Assembly: GCA_947175805.1 (NCBI GenBank)
Contig: CAMWOF010000186.1
Location: 1-5,449, forward strand
Direction of reading: 5' to 3'
Source: an uncultured Clostridiaceae bacterium
Lineage (GTDB): Bacteria > Bacillota > Clostridia > Lachnospirales > Lachnospiraceae
DNA length: 5,449 nucleotides
Positions 1 to 4,831 of the stretch are shown here, piece by piece. The notes beneath the pieces were generated by a model. The model was given only the letters and a program-made list of their open reading frames with translations. It ran no database searches and was not told where the DNA came from. A program made the position numbers and the translations under genes. The number at the start of each line of letters is the position of its first letter. The first letter of the stretch is position 1.

Positions 1-17
1 CTATAATGCGAAAACAG

Positions 18-40
18 TCATCGAGCCGCAGGCGAGATGA
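18..40 (+). other. Hairpin with tandem G-A internal loop
   Basis: The arms TCATC (18-22) and GATGA (36-40) pair. Inside them GA (23-24) faces GA (34-35), and GCC (25-27) pairs with GGC (31-33) around a GCA loop. The facing GA/GA steps are the geometry of tandem sheared G-A pairs, so as RNA this would be a compact stem with a non-canonical middle. No T-run follows, so it does not look like a terminator. It lies in the 110 bp ahead of the flavoprotein gene and could belong to its leader or to the 3' flank of whatever precedes the window. Function unknown. Confidence 0.4.
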
Positions 41-43
41 TAT

Positions 44-68
44 AGTGTGATAAAGTGATTGATACACT
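44..68. promoter_or_regulatory. Possible operator dyad upstream of the flavoprotein gene
   Basis: AGTGT (44-48) and ACACT (64-68) are inverted arms around a 15-bp AT-rich centre. The dyad overlaps the best -35-like hexamer in this leader, TTGATA at 59-64, which has only a weak -10 partner (TAGAAA, 83-88, 18-bp spacer). Such an arrangement would suit a repressor site, but the arms are short and the promoter is weak, so this is a tentative call. A perfect TATAAT at 2-7 is another possible -10, with its -35 outside the window. Confidence 0.22.
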
Positions 69-97
69 TGAAAAATCAAAAATAGAAATAAATAATT

Positions 98-102
98 GGA
101 GG
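98..102 (+). promoter_or_regulatory. Ribosome binding site fixing the flavoprotein start at 111
   Basis: GGAGG lies 8 nt before ATG at 111. An in-frame TTG at 96 falls on the Shine-Dalgarno itself, and an ATG at 105 is only 2 nt from it. Both are therefore poor starts, and the ATG at 111 is preferred. Confidence 0.85.
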
Positions 103-110
103 ATATGAAC

Positions 111-728
111 ATGAAAGTATTATTAATTAATGGAAGTCCAAACAAAGAGGGGTGTACCTATACTGCATTAAAAGAGGTTGCAGATACTTTGGATAAAAAT
201 AGTATTGAAACAGAAATTATGTATCTAGGAGTAAAACCGATTGCGGGGTGTATTGCTTGTGGCAGCTGCTCAAATACTGGCAAATGTTTTATAGATGACA
301 AGGTAAATGAAGTGATTGAAAAGCTGCCGGAAATTGATGGGATTGTAATAGGTTCACCAGTGTATTACGCTGGGGCAAGTGGGCAGATTACCTCATTTCT
401 TGACCGTTTATTTTTTGCGGGCAGTGGAAAATTTGAAGGGAAACTTGGTGCTGCTGTTGTCAGTTGCCGCAGAGGTGGTGCGTCAGCAACCTTTGACCAG
501 CTTAATAAATATTTCACCATAAATTGTATGCCTGTGGTTTCTTCACAGTACTGGAACCAAGTACATGGATTTACTCCGGATGATGTCAGAAAAGACCTGG
601 AGGGCTTGCAGACAATGAGGACTTTAGGAAGCCATATGGCATGGCTGCTGAAATGTATTGAGATTGGCAGACAAAATGGAATTGAAAAACCAGAACGGGA
701 AACGCCTGTTAGGACAAATTTTATATAG
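111..728 (+). CDS. Flavodoxin-family NAD(P)H-dependent oxidoreductase, iron-sulfur flavoprotein type
   Basis: This is a 205-residue cytoplasmic protein of the NADPH-dependent FMN reductase / WrbA-like superfamily. The N-terminus, with beta strand VLLINGSP then NKEG (3-14), is the classical FMN-phosphate loop. GSPVYYAGASGQ (81-92) is the second flavin-contacting loop. Between them C47, C50, C53 and C59 form CX2CX2CX5C, the compact motif that holds a [4Fe-4S] cluster in archaeal/clostridial iron-sulfur flavoproteins. The protein would be expected to bind FMN and probably the cluster, and to pass electrons between ferredoxin or NAD(P)H and a small acceptor; the acceptor cannot be told from sequence. 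The middle and C-terminal parts (SCRRGG at 118-123, then a helical tail) match the common clostridial form called 'flavodoxin family protein'. It lies 205 bp ahead of the cupin gene, too far for tight coupling. Family certain; cluster likely; substrate unknown. Confidence 0.93.
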   Translation: MKVLLINGSPNKEGCTYTALKEVADTLDKNSIETEIMYLGVKPIAGCIACGSCSNTGKCFIDDKVNEVIEKLPEIDGIVIGSPVYYAGASGQITSFLDRLFFAGSGKFEGKLGAAVVSCRRGGASATFDQLNKYFTINCMPVVSSQYWNQVHGFTPDDVRKDLEGLQTMRTLGSHMAWLLKCIEIGRQNGIEKPERETPVRTNFI

Positions 729-857
729 ATAGCATTAACTTTGAGGTCGATGTAACATAGCCAATTGTAGAATGAATAAAATGAATTTTTTTAGTCCCTG
801 CTTGACCCCATGCAGAATATTTATTCCGTGGCGGAGAGGGGTGCGTCTGATTAGTAT

Positions 858-886
858 TTTACATTACAGCGGATGGGAGTTATAAT
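858..886 (+). promoter_or_regulatory. Sigma-A-like promoter of the cupin gene
   Basis: The -35 hexamer TTTACA (858-863, five of six consensus bases) is followed by a 17-bp spacer and a perfect -10 TATAAT (881-886). The predicted start near 893 gives a leader of about 40 nt that carries the AGGAGG site at 921-926. The -10 also sits in a small dyad (TATAA 881-885, TTATA 891-895). This promoter suggests that the cupin gene is transcribed independently of the flavoprotein gene. The upstream stretch 729-857 holds no gene or clear terminator that I can support. Confidence 0.65.
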
Positions 887-933
887 AAATTTATAGGTAA
901 AAGTTGCTACATAAGCCACAAGGAGGTATTTAA

Positions 934-1374
934 ATGAGTAAAATCAATGACAGAGAAACATTTGAAAAACAGGATTCTTTCGGTGTAGGTGCACCGAATG
1001 ATGCGTATGCACAATATTTTATTGGCAACTCTTTTTTAAAGCCCCTCACAGAAACGGGGAAATGTCCGGTATTTCTGGCAAATGTGACGTTTGAGCCGGG
1101 ATGCAGAAACAACTGGCATATTCATCACGCAAAGAGCGGTGGCGGGCAGCTTTTAATCTGTACAACAGGGGAAGGCTGGTATCAGGAGGAAGGAAAACAA
1201 GCAGTGAGCCTTACTCCGGGAATGGTGATTACGATTCCGCCGAATGTAAAGCATTGGCATGGAGCTAAAAAGGACAGTTGGTTTTCTCATATTGCAGTAG
1301 AGGTTCCTGGAGATGAAACCCGCAATGAGTGGTGTGAAGAAGTAACGGATGAAATGTATAATCAATTAGATTAG
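934..1374 (+). CDS. Single-domain cupin protein, probable metal-dependent enzyme
   Basis: This is a 146-residue cytoplasmic protein with one conserved beta-barrel (cupin_2-type) domain at about 45-125. Cupin motif 1 reads PGC..NNWHIHH followed by GGGQ. H62, H64 and Q72, with H107 from motif 2 (PGMVITIPPNVKHWHG, 95-110), are the likely metal ligands. Glutamine replaces the usual motif-1 glutamate, as in the manganese cupins related to bacterial hydroxynitrile lyases and to the cupin half of carboxymuconolactone-decarboxylase-like proteins. The reaction here is unknown. The start is secure: AGGAGG at 921-926, 7 nt before ATG. The flanking flavoprotein and Fe-S aldo/keto reductase suggest a role in handling a small carbonyl or aromatic compound, which is inference from neighbours only. 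A strong terminator follows the stop codon. A purely regulatory or binding cupin cannot be excluded. Confidence 0.9.
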   Translation: MSKINDRETFEKQDSFGVGAPNDAYAQYFIGNSFLKPLTETGKCPVFLANVTFEPGCRNNWHIHHAKSGGGQLLICTTGEGWYQEEGKQAVSLTPGMVITIPPNVKHWHGAKKDSWFSHIAVEVPGDETRNEWCEEVTDEMYNQLD

Positions 1375-1406
1375 TGAAGAGGGTATAGATTACTAGACTC
1401 TTTACC

Positions 1407-1442
1407 AGGGACGCCGTCACGATAGTGTTTGGCGTCTCTTTT
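1407..1442 (+). terminator. Rho-independent terminator after the cupin gene
   Basis: AGGGACGCC (1407-1415) pairs with GGCGTCTCT (1431-1439): nine pairs with one G-T wobble. The 15-nt loop can itself form a CAC/GTG mini-stem. A TTTT run, then AATT, follows. It starts 32 nt after the cupin stop and should insulate the aldo/keto reductase gene from it. Confidence 0.85.
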
Positions 1443-1448
1443 AATTCG

Positions 1449-1465
1449 CATAAGATTTACTTATG
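1449..1465. promoter_or_regulatory. Perfect short dyad, possible operator for the aldo/keto reductase gene
   Basis: CATAAG (1449-1454) and CTTATG (1460-1465) are a perfect 6-bp inverted repeat around 5 bp (ATTTA). It lies immediately after the cupin terminator and about 20 bp ahead of a candidate promoter, a place suited to a dimeric regulator. It has no GC-rich stem and no T-run, so it is not a terminator. The regulator is unknown. Confidence 0.3.
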
Positions 1466-1486
1466 AAAAATCCCGTGAAAGTGAAA

Positions 1487-1515
1487 TTGTTTTATGGCAA
1501 GTAAGCTTATATAAT
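1487..1515 (+). promoter_or_regulatory. Candidate promoter of the aldo/keto reductase gene
   Basis: A perfect -10 TATAAT (1510-1515) lies 17 bp after a weak -35 TTGTTT (1487-1492, three of six). A second perfect TATAAT at 1544-1549 has no convincing -35. Because a strong terminator precedes this stretch, the gene needs its own promoter somewhere in 1443-1580; which of the two -10 elements is used cannot be decided by eye. Confidence 0.35.
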
Positions 1516-1595
1516 AGGTCTAAAGAAAACTTTGTTGATGACGTATAATAAATTTCACCAATGTTGATAGGGATGATAAAGGGGGAAAATATTAA

Positions 1596-2753
1596 ATGGA
1601 TATGATGAAAGAAAAGAATTTTGGATTTGGCTGTATGAGGCTTCCGGTGCTGGATGCGTCGGATCAGACAACCTTTGATTATGAAGAGATTGAGAAGCTT
1701 TTCGACTGTTTTTTGGAACAGGGCTTTTCTTATTTTGACACTGCCTATACATATCATGGATATCAGGCAGAAAAGGCGGTGAAAAAGGCACTGGTGGATC
1801 GTTATCCCAGAGAACGTTTTCAGCTCGCAACTAAGATGCCGTTGCGGGACTTTAAAGACGAGGAGGATTTGGAAAAAATCTTTGCGGAACAGCTTGAAAA
1901 CTGCGGTGTAGATTATTTTGACTTTTATTTACTTCATAATATGGGACATAACGTATATGACAAGTGCTGTAAAAATCATGCTTTTGATTTTGTCAAAAAT
2001 AAAAAAGATGAGGGGAAGATAAAGGCAGTGGGCATGTCATTTCATGATATGCCAGAGCTTTTAGAGGAAATCCTTGAGAAATATGGTGACCGGCTGGATT
2101 TTGTCCAACTCCAGATTAATTATATAGATTGGGAACAGGCTAACGTGCAGTCAAAGAGATGTGTGGAGATTGCCAATAAATATCAAAAGCCGGTAATTGT
2201 CATGGAGCCATGCAAGGGCGGAACCTTGACAAATGTTCCAGAGGAAGCTGAAAATCTGATGAAAGAATATCATCCGGACGCATCTGTTGCAAGCTGGGCG
2301 TTTCGTTTTGCTGCGAGCCAGAAAGGGGTATTTATGGTGCTCAGCGGCATGAATACAATGGAGCAGGTGCTTGACAATACCGGTACATTTCAAAATTTCA
2401 AGCCATTGGATGAAGGAGAATATGAGGTCATTCGCAAAGTAGCAGAGATTATTAATAAAAAGACTGCCGTTCCATGTACGGCATGCGAATACTGCACGCA
2501 TGGCTGTCCGAAAAAGATTGCGATTCCTCAGTATTTTGCATTGTACAACAGTATTATGCGTACCTCGGGAAGCTTCTCCAGCCAGCAGGTATATTATAAT
2601 AATATTGTGTTGAATGATCACGGAAAAGCGAGTGATTGTATCAAGTGCGGGAAGTGTGAACAGGCATGTCCACAGCATCTTTCTATCAGAGAGTATTTAG
2701 GGAAAGTGGAAGAAAAATTCGAAGGGCAAAGTATAATTCCTGTACGAAAGTAA
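1596..2753 (+). CDS. Aldo/keto reductase with C-terminal 2x[4Fe-4S] ferredoxin-like domain
   Basis: This 385-residue cytoplasmic protein has an aldo/keto reductase TIM barrel (about 8-285) followed by a di-cluster 4Fe-4S domain (about 290-370), the architecture of the COG1453 'predicted oxidoreductase' group. The classical catalytic tetrad is present: D48 and Y53 (FDTAYTY), K80 (ATKMP) and H114 (LLHN). The Fe-S half has C294-C297-C300-C304-Pro and C348-C351-C354-C358-Pro, both CX2CX2CX3CP. The cofactor is probably NAD(P)H, with the clusters linking the barrel to ferredoxin or a flavoprotein; the flavoprotein gene at 111 is a possible partner. The true substrate is unknown. The ATG at 1596 is 10 nt after the AAAGGGGG site at 1578-1585; in-frame ATGs at 1602 and 1605 are alternatives that would remove only two or three residues. 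Length is normal for the group and the gene is intact. Confidence 0.95.
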   Translation: MDMMKEKNFGFGCMRLPVLDASDQTTFDYEEIEKLFDCFLEQGFSYFDTAYTYHGYQAEKAVKKALVDRYPRERFQLATKMPLRDFKDEEDLEKIFAEQLENCGVDYFDFYLLHNMGHNVYDKCCKNHAFDFVKNKKDEGKIKAVGMSFHDMPELLEEILEKYGDRLDFVQLQINYIDWEQANVQSKRCVEIANKYQKPVIVMEPCKGGTLTNVPEEAENLMKEYHPDASVASWAFRFAASQKGVFMVLSGMNTMEQVLDNTGTFQNFKPLDEGEYEVIRKVAEIINKKTAVPCTACEYCTHGCPKKIAIPQYFALYNSIMRTSGSFSSQQVYYNNIVLNDHGKASDCIKCGKCEQACPQHLSIREYLGKVEEKFEGQSIIPVRK

Positions 2754-2795
2754 TTTGCCTGACTAGAAGTTAACTGAAAAAATTTTATCAAGAGC

Positions 2796-2852
2796 GCATT
2801 TTCGGCTGAAATTAAAATACAATAAATATTAGCCGAAATGCACTTGTTTTTT
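2796..2852 (+). terminator. Long-loop hairpin with T-run, possible terminator of the aldo/keto reductase gene
   Basis: GCATTTTCGGCT (2796-2807) pairs with AGCCGAAATGC (2831-2841), leaving one bulged T, and a run of six T follows at 2847-2852. The 23-nt AT-rich loop and the 5-nt gap before the T-run are unusual for an intrinsic terminator. The same bases form the first unit of a repeat pair, so termination may be only part of its role. No better terminator follows the reductase stop codon. Confidence 0.45.
2799..2838. repeat. 40-bp repeat unit A with inverted ends
   Basis: The unit begins TTTTCGGCT and ends AGCCGAAA; the TTTCGGCT/AGCCGAAA ends are perfect 8-bp inverted repeats around a 23-24-bp AT-rich core. 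It matches unit B (2859-2898) at 32 of 40 positions with no gap, counted by eye. The arm centres are 31 bp apart, close to three helical turns. It could be a paired operator, a miniature palindromic repeat or an RNA hairpin; the sequence does not decide. Confidence 0.7.
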
Positions 2853-2858
2853 GTTTGG

Positions 2859-2898
2859 CTTTCGGCTAAAATTCAAACAGAATCAATAATGGCCGAAA
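2859..2898. repeat. 40-bp repeat unit B with inverted ends
   Basis: This is the second copy, starting exactly 60 bp after unit A. It begins CTTTCGGCT and ends GGCCGAAA, giving a 7-bp inverted repeat TTTCGGC/GCCGAAA. Differences from unit A are scattered single substitutions, mostly in the core, while the arms are nearly unchanged, which hints that the arms are the constrained part. Unlike unit A it is not followed by a T-run. Confidence 0.7.
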
Positions 2899-2902
2899 GA
2901 AA

Positions 2903-2910
2903 GGCCGAAA
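2903..2910. repeat. Extra GGCCGAAA half-site
   Basis: This is an exact copy of the right arm of unit B, 12 bp further on and in the same orientation, separated from it by GAAA. It gives five half-sites in total across 2800-2910 and leaves the array asymmetric towards the lipoprotein gene. Confidence 0.6.
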
Positions 2911-2970
2911 AGACTACGATACTTCATTTTTCTGTTGATGATTAAATGTGTATTATAATTTGATGAGTTT

Positions 2971-2977
2971 GAGGAGG
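2971..2977 (+). promoter_or_regulatory. Ribosome binding site fixing the lipoprotein start at 2987
   Basis: GAGGAGG lies 9 nt before ATG at 2987. A longer in-frame reading from a GTG at 2948 would put this site inside the gene and add 13 residues before the signal peptide, so it is rejected. A TATAAT at 2954-2959 is a plausible -10 for this gene, but no good -35 stands 17 bp ahead of it. Confidence 0.85.
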
Positions 2978-2986
2978 ATTGAGAAG

Positions 2987-3364
2987 ATGAAAAAGAAATT
3001 ATTATTAATTACAACTATGTTATGTTTGTGCTTATTAGCTGCATGTGGAAAAGCGGAGACGATTGATGGAAAGTGGGAGCTGACAAAGCAGAAACTTGCC
3101 GATGGAACTGTGCTTAAAGGTGATGATGTTGAATCATATGAATGTTATGAAATTAATGGAAATACTGCATCATATACCTGTATAGCAGAACCTATAGGTG
3201 AAACGAGTTTTGACCTTCAGGTAGAACAGATTAGTGATAATGAATATAGCTTTAAAATAACAGATACATTAGTTTTTGTAACAGGGAAGCTGGAAGGAAA
3301 AACACTTAGTTATACGTTTGGCGAAGGTGAAGATGCAGTGGAATTTATTTTCGAGAAGAAATAA
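2987..3364 (+). CDS. Small secreted lipoprotein, lipocalin-like
   Basis: This is a 125-residue lipoprotein. The signal peptide is classical: MKKK, a hydrophobic stretch (5-17), then the lipobox LAAC with the lipidated cysteine at C20, so the mature protein is tethered outside the cell membrane. The mature part (about 105 residues) starts with IDGKWELTKQK and continues as alternating short polar and hydrophobic strands (TASYTC, SFDLQVEQI, EYSFKITDT, TLSYTF, AVEFIFEKK). The opening GKW and beta-rich layout recall the lipocalin-like lipoproteins common in Clostridia. No catalytic motif is visible and the ligand is unknown. C54 and C65 are the only other cysteines after C20 and could pair. The gene stands alone between the repeat array and a convergent small gene. 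Lipoprotein status is firm; the fold is an inference. Confidence 0.85.
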   Translation: MKKKLLLITTMLCLCLLAACGKAETIDGKWELTKQKLADGTVLKGDDVESYECYEINGNTASYTCIAEPIGETSFDLQVEQISDNEYSFKITDTLVFVTGKLEGKTLSYTFGEGEDAVEFIFEKK

Positions 3365-3379
3365 CAGATGTTCTAAATA

Positions 3380-3544
3380 TTAATCATCTCTACATGCATT
3401 CTGATGTGCTAATAACGATTCAAGCATATATCCCAAGGCGGTCAGATCAGCGGAAAGCCTTTCCAGTTCTTTTTCATCAAGGTTTTCTGCAAGCTGACAA
3501 GCTATGGTGGACAGGAAGTAGAGATTTTGGCAGTTGTTTTTCAT
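3380..3544 (-). CDS. 54-residue helical protein, DUF6774-like
   Basis: This short minus-strand gene starts at ATG 3544 and stops at TAA (complement of 3380-3382). The protein opens MKNNCQNLYFLSTIACQLAE, continues with a charged helix (NLDEKELERLSADLTALGYM, 21-40) and ends LESLLAHQNACRDD. I recognise the pattern 'ACQ.AE.L.E.EL..L.ADL..LG.ML..LLA' from very small Clostridia proteins annotated DUF6774, whose function is unknown. It probably forms two amphipathic helices; the leucine spacing would allow pairing with itself or a partner. The Shine-Dalgarno is weak (TAGGG, 6 nt before ATG), and an in-frame stop not far upstream leaves ATG 3544 as the only sensible start. Two TATAAT elements on the minus strand (3571-3576 and 3588-3593) are possible -10 boxes. 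It converges on the lipoprotein gene with 15 bp between stops. Coding looks real; the family name is from memory. Confidence 0.7.
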   Translation of the reverse strand: MKNNCQNLYFLSTIACQLAENLDEKELERLSADLTALGYMLESLLAHQNACRDD

Positions 3545-3678
3545 GATTAGCCCTACAAGTCGTTTTTTATATTATATGCAGAAAAAAATTATAAGGTGAG
3601 GTAAATAGTAATAGTACATTTGCGCCGTGAAAAAATCGCTGGCTGAGAGATTGAGAGAGTGTGTGCTATAATTTGAGT

Positions 3679-4791
3679 CTAATTCAAGAACAAATATATT
3701 GCAAACAATATGCAAAGCATAATAATGTTTGTGATGGTAAACCAGATAAGATAACTTATTCTTTTGCCCGGGTAATTCCGGGCAATCTGCTTATATGAAA
3801 TAAGACTTGCCATTGATGCAATAAGTGTACCAAGTCCGCCCAAATTTGTTCCTACAATAAGAGCATTCCAATTGTCCGTAAAGCCTGATAACAGAAGCGC
3901 AGATGGAACATTGCTTATAACCTGGCTTGAGAGTATTGAGACAGGCGCCTCGTTGCCAATAATTAAATTTTCGATAAAATTGTGGAATTGCGGCAGTCTT
4001 CCCATATTTCCTATAAATATGAAAAAGCCGATAAATGTTCCGAGAAGTGAATAATCAATGGAAGTGAAGATTTTACGTTCAAAAACAAGAAGAAAAATAA
4101 TGATTATGGCTGTCACAACCTTAACATCAATGATATCCAAAACACAGAGAAGACATAGAAAAAATAAAATAAGATACATAAAAAACAACAGTCTTGATAT
4201 ATTGCTGTTGTTTTCCATGTCAATCATATCAATTCCTTTTTTCTTAAAAAACAAAATTACAATTAACAGGCACAAAGCTGCCGTAACTGTGTAAGGAAGC
4301 ATAAGCTTTAGAAAAGCCGCAAGGGACATTTGTGATTGTGAAAATAAATAGAGATTTTGCGGGTTTCCCATAGGTGTAAGCATACTGCCGAGATTGGCGG
4401 CAACAGTCTGTAAAATAACTACGGGAACAAGCATGTTTTCGCTGTCGGCAAGCTTAAGAACAATGATTGCGAACGGAACAAAGGTAATAAGCGCCACGTC
4501 ATTTGTAATAAGCATGCTGAAGAAAAATGGAAGAAAAACTAATATAAGCGCAAGCTGTCTTGTATTTTTTGTATGGGATAAAAGCATTATTCCGATTTTG
4601 CGAAATACACCAAGGCGCTGTAAGCCTGCCATCACTGCCATGAGTGAAAAAAGCAGCATTAATGTGTGCCAATCTACATAATTCATGTATTCATTGTCAG
4701 GGTGCACAAAAAATGCAGATATAACTGCAAGCAGAAGGCTTATGCAAAGTATTGTTTCCTTTTTGACAAAGCTTATAATTTTTGTACTCAT
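3679..4791 (-). CDS. SLC13/ArsB-like (ion transporter superfamily) membrane permease
   Basis: This is a 370-residue integral membrane protein with about 10-11 hydrophobic segments (roughly 12-30, 41-59, 79-112, 121-137, 157-182, 200-221, 223-237, 248-265, 283-303, 309-332, 346-369). It has the inverted two-half signature of the ion transporter superfamily (SLC13, CitMHS, ArsB, NhaD): TND at 96-98 and TPMGNPQN at 139-146 in the first half, answered by SNVPSA at 293-298 and GTNLGGLGT at 314-322 in the second. These loops line the ion/substrate site in relatives of known structure. It would move an anion or organic acid, or exchange ions, across the cytoplasmic membrane; the substrate is not evident. 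At 370 residues it is shorter than ArsB/NhaD (over 400) and near E. coli YbiR size. The start is supported by GTGAGGA (4799-4805, minus) 7 nt before ATG. It lies 40 bp downstream of a solute-binding protein gene on the same strand. Confidence 0.88.
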   Translation of the reverse strand: MSTKIISFVKKETILCISLLLAVISAFFVHPDNEYMNYVDWHTLMLLFSLMAVMAGLQRLGVFRKIGIMLLSHTKNTRQLALILVFLPFFFSMLITNDVALITFVPFAIIVLKLADSENMLVPVVILQTVAANLGSMLTPMGNPQNLYLFSQSQMSLAAFLKLMLPYTVTAALCLLIVILFFKKKGIDMIDMENNSNISRLLFFMYLILFFLCLLCVLDIIDVKVVTAIIIIFLLVFERKIFTSIDYSLLGTFIGFFIFIGNMGRLPQFHNFIENLIIGNEAPVSILSSQVISNVPSALLLSGFTDNWNALIVGTNLGGLGTLIASMASLISYKQIARNYPGKRISYLIWFTITNIIMLCILFAIYLFLN

Positions 4792-4831
4792 AGATTTATC
4801 CTCACATTGTACAAAATTTTAACACCGACAA

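Noticed and set aside
1..48. Possible C-terminal ends of a preceding gene (frames ending at TGA 38-40 or TGA 48-50).
   Set aside because: Only 12-15 codons are visible, two frames are equally possible, and the same bases form a good hairpin, so no coding call is supportable.
781..885. A 34-codon + strand frame from ATG 781.
   Set aside because: It has no ribosome binding site, an implausible protein composition, and runs through the -10 box of the cupin promoter.
1461..1830. Minus-strand frames of 91-98 codons across the reductase promoter and 5' end.
   Set aside because: They overlap the reductase start region and its control sites, lack plausible start sites, and read as low-quality shadows.
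2151..2678. 175-codon open frame on the minus strand inside the aldo/keto reductase gene.
   Set aside because: It lies wholly antisense to a gene with intact catalytic and Fe-S motifs, and its translation has no recognisable domain.
2799..2910. The repeats as a CRISPR array or iteron-type replication origin.
   Set aside because: There are only two full units with inverted ends, no uniform spacers, and no cas or replication-initiator gene in the window.
3622..3671. Short + strand frame from GTG 3626 (about 14 codons).
   Set aside because: It has no ribosome binding site and is too short; nothing distinguishes it from chance.
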